Shown here: positions 40,697 to 49,331 of the stretch, one piece after another
Layout of the letters: each line of letters begins with the position of its first letter
Position numbering within the stretch: position 1 is the stretch's first letter
Source: Halobacillus hunanensis
Lineage (GTDB): Bacteria > Bacillota > Bacilli > Bacillales > Halobacillaceae
Direction: 5' to 3'
Length of the DNA stretch: 64,000 nucleotides
NCBI RefSeq assembly: GCF_900166655.1
Contig: NZ_FVZB01000005.1
Location: forward strand, 811,001-875,000
Made by a program: the position numbers and the translations under genes
The notes under the pieces: generated by a model
What the model was told of the DNA's origin: nothing
The model's database searches: none
Seen by the model: the letters and a program-made list of their open reading frames with translations, nothing else

Positions 40697-41046
40697 TATA
40701 ACCCCTCCTCAGTAATAACTTCCACCTTTGATGACTCTGACATTTTTAAGCCAATGATGCCAAAAATTAAAACGGCAATAAAAAAGACCTTTCCGGCGCT
40801 TGCGATATCGCCAAGAAATGCCATTCCGATTACGGCTGTACCAGCTGCGCCTATTCCTGTGAAAATGGCGTATCCAGTGCCGATGTCGATCATTTTTATT
40901 GCTTTTGTAAATAAGAAAAAGCTAATGAAAATGGATATCAAAGTAAAAACGGTAATGAAGGGTTTTGTAAACCCTTCAGACATTTTAAGACCCACGGCCC
41001 AGCCAATTTCAAACAGAGCACCTATAAATAAATAGATCCAGGCCAT
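40696..41046 (-). CDS. SMR-family efflux subunit
   Basis: A 116-aa four-helix SMR protein with Glu13 in MAWIYLFIGALFEIGWAVGL and KMSEGFTKP after helix 1. It has a short extra C-terminal tail (ESSKVEVITEEGL). It lies between tetR (2-bp gap) and the second SMR gene (overlapping). Paired SMR proteins normally insert in opposite orientations to make an asymmetric proton-coupled exporter. Confidence 0.85.
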   Translation of the reverse strand: MAWIYLFIGALFEIGWAVGLKMSEGFTKPFITVFTLISIFISFFLFTKAIKMIDIGTGYAIFTGIGAAGTAVIGMAFLGDIASAGKVFFIAVLIFGIIGLKMSESSKVEVITEEGL

Positions 41047-41048
41047 AT

Positions 41049-41639
41049 TTAATCCTCCTTGCTTGACTTTTGTACACCAAGCCAGAATATTTTAAAACTT
41101 GCTTGCTCTCGTTGAGCCAGCGTATCTTTATCGTAGAAATTTTCTTCAAGAAACAGACCATCAATTAACGTATAGAAGGCTGAGAGTACATCCTTAATAG
41201 GAAGCTGTCGTAAACTGCCTTCTTTCATTCCTTTTTCAATAATGGGCCGGATAATATCATTTGTCTGTTCCTCCACTTGCAGAAACACTTGCTTAATTTC
41301 TTCCGAGAAGTCTTCCGGCGGAAAAAAGGTAAACCGTTTAAAGAACGTACCTTCAGTTGAATTAGCCATGTGATCAACATAGAATTGATACACTCTTTCC
41401 AGACGTTGTTTAACGGGTTGATCGTAGGTTTTTTCCGTGAACGCTTGGAAATGTTCCGTCTCCTTCATAGCTACTTCTTTTAATACCTCCAGGAAAATTG
41501 CTTCCTTACTTCCAAAGTGATTATAAAGCGAAGGCTTTTTAATCCCTACTTTAGAGGCAATATCAGTAAGACTTGTATTTTCATAGCCGTTATGAGCAAA
41601 ACGCTCCAGGCTGACATCAATGATTTTCTGTTTTGACAT
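41049..41639 (-). CDS. TetR-family repressor of the SMR operon
   Basis: A 196-aa regulator. The helix-turn-helix holds TSLTDIASKVGIKKPSLYNHF (the usual TetR signature, about 25-45), followed by GSKEAIFLEVLKEV. The start is placed at 41639, with GAGGG 6 nt upstream. It is the first gene of the tetR-SMR-SMR operon and presumably represses it, releasing DNA when it binds a toxic cation. The arrangement matches B. subtilis yvdT-yvdS-yvdR. Confidence 0.87.
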   Translation of the reverse strand: MSKQKIIDVSLERFAHNGYENTSLTDIASKVGIKKPSLYNHFGSKEAIFLEVLKEVAMKETEHFQAFTEKTYDQPVKQRLERVYQFYVDHMANSTEGTFFKRFTFFPPEDFSEEIKQVFLQVEEQTNDIIRPIIEKGMKEGSLRQLPIKDVLSAFYTLIDGLFLEENFYDKDTLAQREQASFKIFWLGVQKSSKED

Positions 41640-41654
41640 GTCCATCCCTCACTA

Positions 41655-41670
41655 ACTAACGGTCGGTAGT
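41655..41670. promoter_or_regulatory. Probable TetR operator
   Basis: ACTAACGGTCGGTAGT is an imperfect palindrome placed just downstream of the leftward -10, over the expected start of tetR transcription. Confidence 0.45.
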
Positions 41671-41673
41671 TTA

Positions 41674-41702
41674 ATTGTATCACCGAATAATTTGTTTGTC
41701 TA
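41674..41702 (-). promoter_or_regulatory. Promoter of the tetR-SMR operon
   Basis: Leftward: TAGACA (41702-41697), 17-bp spacer, TACAAT (41679-41674). Confidence 0.45.
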
Positions 41703-41733
41703 GCCTTTTTAAATGTTGAAGAGTGATCAGATG

Positions 41734-41758
41734 GTTTACTGAAAACGGGATAGGGTAT
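41734..41758 (+). promoter_or_regulatory. Sigma-B-type promoter of the DUF3006 gene
   Basis: GTTTAC (41734-41739), 13-bp spacer, GGGTAT (41753-41758): 11 of 12 positions of the sigma-B consensus with ideal spacing, 58 bp before the start codon. Confidence 0.6.
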
Positions 41759-41816
41759 AGAGGAATAGGTCGAATTTTTTAGAAATTTCAGCTATTTTGT
41801 CTGGAGGGAACATGTT

Positions 41817-42038
41817 TTGAATAAATATAAGTTAGATCGTTATGAAGGTTCATATGCGATATTGATTCAGGAAGATACTAATAAAAGTGAACTATTAGTC
41901 TTGAAAGAACGACTCATTGCATTCGCTGAAGCGGGAGATCTTCTGTCTATTGACTTTGATGCAATGGGGAATTTAAAGGAAGTTCAGGTCGTGGAGGGTG
42001 GAAATGACAGAGGTGACATTAGACCGTCTTGTCTATAA
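41817..42038 (+). CDS. DUF3006-family small protein
   Basis: A 73-aa protein with a TTG start behind GGAGGG at 8 nt. It begins MNKYKLDRYEGSYAILIQED, the DUF3006 pattern, and has AGDLLSIDFDAMGNL in its second half. DUF3006 genes often accompany metallo-beta-lactamase-fold genes, but this one stands alone with its own stress-type promoter. Function is unknown. Confidence 0.75.
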   Translation: MNKYKLDRYEGSYAILIQEDTNKSELLVLKERLIAFAEAGDLLSIDFDAMGNLKEVQVVEGGNDRGDIRPSCL

Positions 42039-42065
42039 AATAACTGATTAAGACTAATAAAATAT

Positions 42066-42116
42066 CAATTAAAACTCCGCAAATGATGAGGGATGCGGAG
42101 TCTTAATTGAGGGTTT
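42066..42116. terminator. Bidirectional terminator
   Basis: Stem CAATTAA-A-ACTCCGCA / TGCGGAGT-C-TTAATTG (42066-42081 / 42094-42109) followed by AGGGTTTTTAT, between the converging DUF3006 and flavin reductase genes. Confidence 0.75.
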
Positions 42117-43232
42117 TTATTCTATAATTTCTTTTTCTAATTCATGTTCCTTTATATTGGCTTTTGGAAGCATAATGGAATCAAAGTCGAAAGGTTTAAT
42201 TTCCTTATTATATAGGACTCGGTGAGGAAGATCCGGATTTTGTAGTGCGCTGGTCGCTAAACTGACTAAGTCCGCTTTTTCTTCCTTTATTAGTGAACTG
42301 GCCGTTTCAGGGTCCTGGAGCTGGCCGTTAGCGATTGTAGGCAGGCCACTATAATGTTTGGCTGCTTCAGCAATAGATTTGCTTCCTTCTCCAAAGCTTG
42401 GTTGTGTTCCGGAAGCATCTGTAACGTGAATAAAATCCAGAGAAGTATCCCCAAGTTCCGTGAAAATTGTTTCAGCATCATTTTCTCCCAAAGCCCAACG
42501 ATGATCGGCATCGGTGACTTTTCCTTGAGATATCCTAATACCGACCATGAACTCTTTTCCGACAGCTTTTCTAACATGAAGGATGACTTCTGTAAGAAAG
42601 AGAACACGGTTTTTGGTTGCGCCGCCATATTGATCTTCTCTAAGGTTCATATAGTCTGTTAGAAATTCATCAAGTAAATAACCATTGGCGCCGTGGATTT
42701 CAATACCATCGAAGCCAGCTTCTTTAGCATGTTTGGCAGCCTGTCCAAAGCCATGTTTTACTTGTTTCATATTTTCGTGGCTCATCCCGGCGGGAACTGG
42801 GTATGGGCCTTCGCCTCCGTAAAGAGGAACCATATCTTTCTTTGGCTTCACAGCAGAAGGAGCGATCGAGTGATCGGCATGGGGATTTCCCTGTGATTGT
42901 GAACCTGCATGCATGAGCTGAGCAATAATTAGAGAACCGTTAGCATGAACGCTTTCTACAATAGGTTTCCACGATTTCATCTGTTCTTCATTTGCAAGGC
43001 CCGGCTGGTGATAGTACCCTTGCGAAAATTCTTCGTCAGGATAAACCCCTTCTGTAATGATAGTTCCAAATCCGCCTTTCGCATAGCGGTTATAATATTG
43101 CTCCATTGTTTTATTTGCCAGACCGTTATTCTCAGCACTAATTCGGGTCATCGGAGCCACTACATATCGGTTAGGAAGCTCTTTATTATTGATTTTCAAC
43201 TTTTCAAATAAAGAATGATAAGTGTCATTCAT
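42117..43232 (-). CDS. Old-yellow-enzyme family FMN oxidoreductase
   Basis: A 371-aa TIM-barrel NADH:flavin oxidoreductase. The FMN region PNRYVVAPMTRISAEN is near the N-terminus. The substrate pair His/Asn lies in FDGIEIHGANGYLLDEFLTD, followed by DQYGGATKNR. ATG 43232 is chosen because AAGGAG lies 9 nt upstream; the ATG at 43241 overlaps that site. It probably reduces electrophilic alkenes or quinones. It is a single gene; no regulator is adjacent. Confidence 0.88.
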   Translation of the reverse strand: MNDTYHSLFEKLKINNKELPNRYVVAPMTRISAENNGLANKTMEQYYNRYAKGGFGTIITEGVYPDEEFSQGYYHQPGLANEEQMKSWKPIVESVHANGSLIIAQLMHAGSQSQGNPHADHSIAPSAVKPKKDMVPLYGGEGPYPVPAGMSHENMKQVKHGFGQAAKHAKEAGFDGIEIHGANGYLLDEFLTDYMNLREDQYGGATKNRVLFLTEVILHVRKAVGKEFMVGIRISQGKVTDADHRWALGENDAETIFTELGDTSLDFIHVTDASGTQPSFGEGSKSIAEAAKHYSGLPTIANGQLQDPETASSLIKEEKADLVSLATSALQNPDLPHRVLYNKEIKPFDFDSIMLPKANIKEHELEKEIIE

Positions 43233-43320
43233 TGTTTCCATCTCCTTTTTTTGTACATTAATTATTTGATTATCCTTAAATCAAGAAAGTTAAACTCTCA
43301 GGGTAATATAAATCATAAAA

Positions 43321-43347
43321 AAACCGTCACTAATTAAGTGACGGTTT
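43321..43347 (-). terminator. Terminator of the lipoprotein gene
   Basis: Perfect 11-bp stem AAACCGTCACT / AGTGACGGTTT (43321-43331 / 43337-43347); leftward it continues into T7. Confidence 0.8.
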
Positions 43348-43351
43348 AAGT

Positions 43352-43834
43352 TCACGATATAGAGTTGGTGATTTCCATGGCTTCCTTGAGACGTTTCTCT
43401 TTGTTCGTACTTGTATATTCTAGCTGGTAAATGACATCATAATCTCCGTTATACCACTCGACAAAAACGTGATCGTCTCGTTTTTGAATTCCTGCAACGC
43501 CTCCTGCATCGAGAGGAATCTGTAATTCGGATTCTTCTAAATCATTGCCCGGATCGAAAATAGTGCGAACTAGAGCTTGTACAGACGAATCGGATTGGTA
43601 AATAACTTCCGTTTCATTGCCGTTCACGTTAGCTTTCAATGATTTCAATTCAAATGGAAGCTCTTCAGGAAGCCCGAGCTTGTCTTGCTGTTCCTGAGAT
43701 AAAGATTCGATTGGGGTGGCGAAAGTTTCCGGATAAAGTTCTTTTAAGTGACTTAGTGAGAGGTCTGGACCGGATGAGCAGCCAGCTAATAGAACAAAGA
43801 AGATGACAAGAGATAATCTATGGATGGATTTCAT
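43352..43834 (-). CDS. Lipoprotein of unknown function
   Basis: A 160-aa lipoprotein with lipobox LLAGC (Cys18) and serine-rich start. ATG 43834 has GGGAGTG 5 nt upstream. The mature domain has alternating strands (KANVNGNETEVIYQSDSSVQ, HVFVEWYNGDYDVIYQLEYT) resembling DUF4367/LolA-like folds, but I do not assign a family. It would sit on the outer face of the membrane. Confidence 0.65.
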   Translation of the reverse strand: MKSIHRLSLVIFFVLLAGCSSGPDLSLSHLKELYPETFATPIESLSQEQQDKLGLPEELPFELKSLKANVNGNETEVIYQSDSSVQALVRTIFDPGNDLEESELQIPLDAGGVAGIQKRDDHVFVEWYNGDYDVIYQLEYTSTNKEKRLKEAMEITNSIS

Positions 43835-44076
43835 ACGTACACTCCCTATGTTAACTAACATCCTTAATATATACAGAACATATTTTAGCACAAATGGCTA
43901 GACATTAGAAAAGCTTCTACAGTTTGTTTAAATCAGGTCAAAATAATTTGAAACCAGAACAGAGGATCTTTCGTTATATAAGTAAGTTAATAGAAAGTCC
44001 TTAGTCTGATTATTTTATGGGAAGTTTCAGAAACAGAGAAGCTAGATTAACAAATCTATTAAAAGGGGAGTCTCCA

Positions 44077-44484
44077 ATGAGTAACTTTGCCATTCGTACT
44101 TTTCAGGAAAATGATTTCGATATGATTCAGTCGCTGCTGCAACAAGAACAATGGAGCAATCTTGTAGAGAATAGGGAAGAGACGATGCAGGCATTGCTGA
44201 ATTCTGATCTTACTTTAGTAGTGGTAGATGGGCATGAAGTAGTGGGATACTTAAGAGGGCTGACAGACGGAGCAGTTACATTGTATATTTGTGAAATCCT
44301 TATTAAAAAAGATTATCGTAAAAAAGGGATCGCCCAACAGCTAATGAAGGAAGCGCATGGTTGTTATCCTAGTACTAGAATTGAAATGCTGGCTACCAAT
44401 TCTTCGAAGGAATACTATACGGACCGAGGCTATCGTCCTTTTTATGGATTTAGAAAATCTGCCGAAGAATTGCAAAAGAATTAA
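44077..44484 (+). CDS. GNAT N-acetyltransferase
   Basis: A 135-aa Gcn5-related acetyltransferase. The acetyl-CoA loop is RKKGIAQQLMKEAHG (about 89-103), preceded by the strand YICEILIKKDY. The C-terminal half contains the typical NSSKEYYTDRGYRPF. ATG 44077 follows AAAAGGGGAG. The substrate is unknown. Confidence 0.82.
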   Translation: MSNFAIRTFQENDFDMIQSLLQQEQWSNLVENREETMQALLNSDLTLVVVDGHEVVGYLRGLTDGAVTLYICEILIKKDYRKKGIAQQLMKEAHGCYPSTRIEMLATNSSKEYYTDRGYRPFYGFRKSAEELQKN

Positions 44485-44518
44485 CAAAATGCAAGAATAG
44501 CAATATATTCAAAAAAAT

Positions 44519-44559
44519 ACCACCTCAGGTCATCCAATATTTGGATGACCTGAGGTGGT
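44519..44559 (-). terminator. Terminator of the yxlEFG-like operon
   Basis: Perfect 19-bp stem (44519-44537 / 44541-44559) with loop TAT. Leftward it runs into TATTTTTTTG; to the right there is no T-run, so it serves the minus strand. Confidence 0.85.
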
Positions 44560-44574
44560 GAAATATGGGTTTGT

Positions 44575-45379
44575 TCAGGCGAGTTCTTTATGTTTTAGGA
44601 TGTAGCTTGCTGAAATCAGCAGGCCGGCAATAAGCAAGGTAGTTACGAATGCTGTTCCCCATAGATCAGTAGGGATTGAACCGGTTTGTAGTATGTCTCC
44701 CACGTACGATGTAAGAAGTGAAGGATTCCATTCGATAATATGGGCAAATATCGTACTGAGAATAAACAAGGCGATCAGTGAAATGATTGTTAAGAACGCT
44801 ACTAATCCAGGCGTTTTTACCAGAGTATTCATGAAGATGGTCACGCTAATTACGAATATTATCCAAAGTCCGTAAAAGCCAGCAGCAGCCCCAATTAGTT
44901 CAAAGCTTAAACTACCGAATAAGAGGTTGACATAGTACCAGCTGCCAAGAATTCCAGCACACAAACTGAGTAAGCTCAGGGCGACGATACTTGCCCACTT
45001 GGCTGTAACATATGTACCATAGCTTACCGGCTTTACGAGAATCAATTCTGCAATGCCGCTTCTACGTTCGGTGGCAATCGTACCCATCGACATAAGGAGC
45101 AATCGTACCCATCGACATAAGGATGAGAACGGCGACGCCAATCATATTAAATTGGCTGATGCTCATCATAAATACATCCGCAGGGGGAGGGGTAGGGATA
45201 TTAATCGTTGCTCCCTCAGGTAAACCACCTACTGATTCGAGAATTTGCGGTAAGTAATAAGTGGTCAGTGGATCCATAATCCCGAGTAGTATAAAAACGA
45301 GTGGGACCCATATCCATTTATAATTGCGCCACGCTCCGATCGATTCTGTCTTAAAGACGGTCATCCACTGCATGCTCAT
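44575..45379 (-). pseudogene. ABC-2 permease (YxlG-like), frameshifted by tandem duplication
   Basis: The two halves of an ABC-2 type permease lie in different frames. The upstream part (from ATG 45379, MSMQWMTVFKTESIGAWRNY) runs correctly to LILMSMGTIA. It then reads out of frame and ends near 45062. The downstream part resumes with MSMGTIATERRSGIAELILV and continues to 44575 with about four membrane segments. The cause is visible: a 25-bp unit at 45075-45099 is repeated at 45100-45123, adding 25 bp. Removing one copy restores a single frame of about 260 aa. Without correction the transporter would be inactive. Confidence 0.85.
45075..45123. repeat. 25-bp tandem duplication
   Basis: Two copies of a unit beginning CAATCGTACCCATCG at 45075 and 45100; the second copy shares 24 bases. 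Unit length is not a multiple of three. Confidence 0.95.
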
Positions 45380-46274
45380 TCACCACCTTCATAAATAAGT
45401 CCTCGAGCGTAATCCGCCCTACTTCGAATTGCTCTAACTGCCATCCTTCTTCTAACGATCGTTTCAAGATTTGATCGCGTGCAGATTTTATGTCGGTTAC
45501 ATATAAATCGAGGCGCTGCTTATCTTTGACTACACGATTTACAAACTGCAGTTGAGCTAGTTTATGTTGCAAATCCTCATGATTCAGCGATGCTTTGATA
45601 GAAATTTTGTCCACATGATGCCTTTCTCTTAGCTGATCTAACGTACCCGATTCGATAATCGATCCTTTATGCATTAATAAAATCTCATCACTTGCCTCTT
45701 CCGCGTCACTGAGAATATGCGTAGAGAAAAGCAGTGTTGTTTCCTGCTTTAACTCCTCCATTAAATTGAGTACATCTCGTCTGCCAATCGGGTCAAGGGC
45801 AGAAACTGGTTCATCCAGCATAAGGAGTTTTGGCCGGTGGATCATTGCCTGAGCGATCCCGAGGCGCTGTTTCATTCCGCCGGAGTAGGCTGCGATCTTA
45901 CGTTTGGCAGCATCTTTTAACCCTACCCTTTCCATTAAAAGTTCTGCCTCTTTCTTAGCTTCTTTTTTACTTAAATAAGCAAGCTGCCCTACATAAATGA
46001 GGAACTCCATTCCGGTCATCCAAAGATAAAATTGAGGATGCTGGGGGAGATAACCGATTTCTCTCCTATTATCTTTAGTGATGGAAGGGCCAAGGCTGAT
46101 GGTGCCGCTTGTCGGGCGGATTAATCCGGCCATCATTCTTAATGTGGTTGTTTTGCCAGCACCGTTAGGACCTAATAAAGCAATACAGTTTCCGGCAGGA
46201 AGTTGAAAACTAACCTCTCTCACAGCATAGTTTTGGCCATACATTTTCGTAAGCTGGTCAACTTTAATCATCAT
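45351..46274 (-). CDS. ABC transporter ATPase (YxlF-like)
   Basis: A 307-aa ABC-2 type ATPase. Walker A LLGPNGAGKTTT is near 33-44, signature YSGGMKQRLGIAQAM near 133-147, Walker B LLMLDEP, and H-loop FSTHILSD. The C-terminal 90 residues form the usual extension of drug/antibiotic exporters. It overlaps the small upstream gene (TAATG) and the permease gene by 29 bp, so the three are translated together. Its permease partner is frameshifted. Confidence 0.87.
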   Translation of the reverse strand: MMIKVDQLTKMYGQNYAVREVSFQLPAGNCIALLGPNGAGKTTTLRMMAGLIRPTSGTISLGPSITKDNRREIGYLPQHPQFYLWMTGMEFLIYVGQLAYLSKKEAKKEAELLMERVGLKDAAKRKIAAYSGGMKQRLGIAQAMIHRPKLLMLDEPVSALDPIGRRDVLNLMEELKQETTLLFSTHILSDAEEASDEILLMHKGSIIESGTLDQLRERHHVDKISIKASLNHEDLQHKLAQLQFVNRVVKDKQRLDLYVTDIKSARDQILKRSLEEGWQLEQFEVGRITLEDLFMKVVNEHAVDDRL

Positions 46275-46495
46275 TAATAATCTCGCTTTCCAAAAATAAA
46301 ATAAATAATAGGACCGATAATATTAATAAAGATAATGATGAGTGCCCACAGCCATTTTGGCCCATTTGCAGCTTCAGTTTTTGCTAAACTAATAAGTGCA
46401 GTGATCATAAGTATGAGCTGAATGATAAATAGGGGAGCCAAGATTGCAAAGTTTTCCTGGATTATTCGGGTGGCATCCTGCATGAGTAAAATCAA
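46274..46495 (-). CDS. PLDc_N-domain membrane protein (YxlE-like)
   Basis: A 73-aa protein with a TTG start behind AAGGAGG at 8 nt. Two membrane segments (about 18-38 and 48-68) and the end motif NIIGPIIYFIFGKRDY are typical of the phospholipase-D N-terminal-like family. In B. subtilis yxlE precedes yxlFG in the sigY operon, where it influences sigma-Y. Here no sigY or yxlC/D is adjacent. Confidence 0.78.
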   Translation of the reverse strand: MILLMQDATRIIQENFAILAPLFIIQLILMITALISLAKTEAANGPKWLWALIIIFINIIGPIIYFIFGKRDY

Positions 46496-46572
46496 ATGTT
46501 ATACCTCCTTTTTGCTCTGTTGTTTTTGTACGTTTAACCTATCATGTAGGTTCCCTTTTTTAAACGAAAAAT

Positions 46573-46601
46573 TTGACTTTATTATCAGAATTTTATACAC
46601 T
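46573..46601 (+). promoter_or_regulatory. Promoter of the trp operon
   Basis: TTGACT (46573-46578), 17-bp spacer, TACACT (46596-46601). The transcript starts about 10 bp before the TRAP-binding triplets. Confidence 0.5.
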
Positions 46602-46617
46602 GTTACGAAAGTATTTA

Positions 46618-46673
46618 GAGTTGAGAATGAGATTAGATGAGTTGAGGAAATAGGTTGAGTTGAGCTGAGAGAG
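46618..46673 (+). promoter_or_regulatory. TRAP-binding leader of the trp operon
   Basis: Eleven GAG/TAG triplets begin at 46618, 46623, 46629, 46634, 46639, 46644, 46651, 46657, 46662, 46667 and 46671, mostly with 2-3-nt spacers. Eleven is the number of subunits in TRAP (MtrB). Tryptophan-loaded TRAP would wrap this RNA and promote termination and lower trpE translation. A weak hairpin TTGG / CCAA before a T6 tract (46724-46729 area) is the candidate terminator. Confidence 0.75.
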
Positions 46674-46761
46674 CTAGGGATCCTTGGACCTTTGGAGCCG
46701 TTTGGATTGCCTGTGCCAATATTTTTTCACCCCCTATTTATACCCCTCAACGTCTCATTTT

Positions 46762-46778
46762 CCATAAAATTTTTATGG
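46762..46778 (+). promoter_or_regulatory. Hairpin next to the trpE ribosome site
   Basis: CCATAA / TTATGG with an A/T loop ends at the start of the GGAGAGGTGAG ribosome site of trpE. It could mask that site in the TRAP-bound form. Confidence 0.35.
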
Positions 46779-46794
46779 AGAGGTGAGTCCGCAT

Positions 46795-48312
46795 ATGAGT
46801 AATACCACTCTGGAATCGTTCCTTGCAAGCGTCAAGGAATATAAAACGATTCCCATCGCTAAAACGTTTTACACCGATACGTTAACACCTATTCACATGT
46901 TTCATGCATTAAAAGAGGAAGCCGTATATATGCTTGAAAGTCAGGACCCGGAATCTCCTTGGTCTAATTTCTCATTCATTGGTTTAGATCCAATGATTGA
47001 AATTAAACAGAACGAGGGTTCCTTTGTTATCCGTGACATTCTTACCGGCCGAGAGACGAAAAAGTCTTCTCTAAAAGAGGCATATGAAAGTACTGTTGAT
47101 CAACTTGAAGTGGAGTCAGCAGATGTTTCGTTACCCTTTAAAGGCGGGGCAGTCGGCTATGTGGCATACGATGGTATTTCTGATTATGAACCTGTGCCGC
47201 AAGCTATCGAAGACGATATAAACTTATCCAATTACCATTTGTTATTCTGCCAGACGCTTATTGCCTACCATCACCGAACAAAGGAAGCGACGATCCTGAC
47301 CTATGCCAGGATTGATGAGAATACGGATGTTGAGCAAACATTTTATTCGGCAAAAGAAAGATTACAAACGGTAGAGGGAGCCCTAAAAGGTCAGAACTTC
47401 TTGCCTGACTTAATGCTGGCTGATGAAAATGAAGATCTTACACCGTCTATAAATTTCTCCAGTAATTATCAAAAACCTGTGTTTAAGCAGGATGTGGAGA
47501 TAATCAAAGAATACATTCGAGCAGGAGATATCTTTCAAGCGGTTTTGTCACAGCGTTTTGAGGCAATAACCAAGAGAAACGGATTTGAGCTTTATCGGGT
47601 CTTAAGAAAAGTAAACCCTTCACCTTATATGTTTTATTTACATTTTGATGATGTAGAAGTAATCGGCAGCTCACCGGAGCGGCTGTTGCAAGTACAGGAG
47701 CAGCGGCTTGAAATTCATCCGATTGCCGGCACAAGGAAACGAGGAGCTACTCAAGAGGAAGATGACGCCTTGGCTGATGAATTGCTGGCCGATGAGAAGG
47801 AGCAGGCTGAACACCGGATGCTAGTCGATTTAGCACGTAATGATATTGGAAGAGTTTCTGAATACGGAACAGTGAACGTTCATGATTATATGACGATTGG
47901 ACGTTTTTCAAAAGTTATGCACATCATTAGTAAAGTAACAGGGCAATTGAAAAAGGATATTTCTCCAATTGATGCCCTCATTTCAGCCTTCCCTGCCGGC
48001 ACGTTATCTGGAGCGCCGAAGGTCCGGGCAATGCAGATTTTAAGGGAGCTTGAGCCAACTCCAAGACATCTTTATGGAGGAGGCATCGTGTATTTAGGAT
48101 TTGATGGGAACATTGACTCTTGTATTACGATCCGGACAATGACTAAGGTGAATGAAAAAGTGTATGTACAGGCAGGAGCTGGAATCGTGGCAGATTCTGA
48201 CCCTGATGCAGAGTATCAAGAAACATTAAATAAGGCGAGTGCTCTAAAAAGGACGATTGAATTAGCTGAGAAGTTATTTGAGCAGAGTAGAGAAGGAGCT
48301 GAGGCAAAATGA
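46795..48312 (+). CDS. trpE: Anthranilate synthase component I
   Basis: A 505-aa chorismate-using enzyme that makes anthranilate with TrpG. ATG 46795 is chosen behind GGAGAGGTGAG. The feedback-site region includes LLESQD (about 47-52), and the catalytic half has GDIFQAVLSQRFE, PSPYMFYLHFDD, GSSPERLL, IAGTRKRGAT and DLARNDIGRV. First gene of the trp operon; its stop overlaps trpD (ATGA). Confidence 0.95.
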   Translation: MSNTTLESFLASVKEYKTIPIAKTFYTDTLTPIHMFHALKEEAVYMLESQDPESPWSNFSFIGLDPMIEIKQNEGSFVIRDILTGRETKKSSLKEAYESTVDQLEVESADVSLPFKGGAVGYVAYDGISDYEPVPQAIEDDINLSNYHLLFCQTLIAYHHRTKEATILTYARIDENTDVEQTFYSAKERLQTVEGALKGQNFLPDLMLADENEDLTPSINFSSNYQKPVFKQDVEIIKEYIRAGDIFQAVLSQRFEAITKRNGFELYRVLRKVNPSPYMFYLHFDDVEVIGSSPERLLQVQEQRLEIHPIAGTRKRGATQEEDDALADELLADEKEQAEHRMLVDLARNDIGRVSEYGTVNVHDYMTIGRFSKVMHIISKVTGQLKKDISPIDALISAFPAGTLSGAPKVRAMQILRELEPTPRHLYGGGIVYLGFDGNIDSCITIRTMTKVNEKVYVQAGAGIVADSDPDAEYQETLNKASALKRTIELAEKLFEQSREGAEAK

Positions 48313-49331
48313 AACAACAATTAAGCAGCTTAGTGGAAGGCAATGTATTGACAGAGGAAGAAGCTTATCAGATCATGACTCAGATCATGGACGGCGAGGT
48401 GTCTACAGGGCAGCTTATGAGCATGCTTTCCATTATGCGTCACAGAGGCGAGGCTGTGGAAGAAATGACTGGTTTTGTTCGGGCAATGCGCGCTAAGATG
48501 ACAAAGCTCGATATGGCTCCGGACGATCTCGTTGACACGTGCGGTACAGGTGGCGACAGCAGTTCCACGTTTAATATTTCTACAGCTGTTTCCATTATAT
48601 TGGCAGCCCTTGATGTGAAAGTCGCCAAACATGGCAACCGTAAAGTATCTTCCAAAAGTGGGAGTGCTGATGTTTTAGAAACATTGAGGGTTCCGATCGA
48701 TTCAACACCAGAACAAGGTGTTAAGGCGATTATGGATAAAGGGATGACCTTTTTATTTGCCCCAAATTATCATCAGGCGATGAAACATGCGGTGCCAGCT
48801 CGTCAAGAATTAGGGTTTCGAACCATTTTCAATCTACTTGGACCAATGGCTAACCCAGCTAATGCCAAGCGCCAGCTGATCGGAATTTATGATACGTCTT
48901 ATGCTGAAAAAATGGCAGAAACCCTGAGACAGCTAGGGTCAAAACATGTATTATTAGTTACCGGCCGGGACGGATTGGACGAAATTACGATGACGGGGGT
49001 AACCGATGTTGTAGAGTTGAAAGACGGTGACATTCATAGATTTACCCTTACCCCTGAAGACCTCGGACTCTCAAGAGGCAAACTTGCCGATATTCAAATT
49101 ACGAATAGTCAGCAGAGTGCAGATTTGATTCAACAGGTCCTTTCAGGAGAAGCCAATGAGAGTGCCATGACGATCGTGACCATGAATGCAGCAGCAGGAC
49201 TTTACGTGGCAGGAAAAGCCGTCAGCTTAACAGATGGTGTAAAACAAGTCCAGGACGCGATCAGCAGTGGAAAAGTACTAACCTATTTCACATCGATCCA
49301 GGAAGAAAAGGAGAATCGTCAGTATGCTTGA
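48309..49331 (+). CDS. trpD: Anthranilate phosphoribosyltransferase
   Basis: A 340-aa enzyme that joins anthranilate to PRPP. The PRPP loop DTCGTGGDSSSTFNIST is at about 76-92 and KHGNRKVSSKSGSAD follows. It overlaps trpE by 4 bp and trpC by 8 bp. Confidence 0.95.
   Translation: MKQQLSSLVEGNVLTEEEAYQIMTQIMDGEVSTGQLMSMLSIMRHRGEAVEEMTGFVRAMRAKMTKLDMAPDDLVDTCGTGGDSSSTFNISTAVSIILAALDVKVAKHGNRKVSSKSGSADVLETLRVPIDSTPEQGVKAIMDKGMTFLFAPNYHQAMKHAVPARQELGFRTIFNLLGPMANPANAKRQLIGIYDTSYAEKMAETLRQLGSKHVLLVTGRDGLDEITMTGVTDVVELKDGDIHRFTLTPEDLGLSRGKLADIQITNSQQSADLIQQVLSGEANESAMTIVTMNAAAGLYVAGKAVSLTDGVKQVQDAISSGKVLTYFTSIQEEKENRQYA

Noticed and set aside
44575-45141. Two separate permease genes
   Set aside because: The downstream frame starts inside duplicated DNA, and the halves complement each other at MSMGTIA; one broken gene is the simpler reading.
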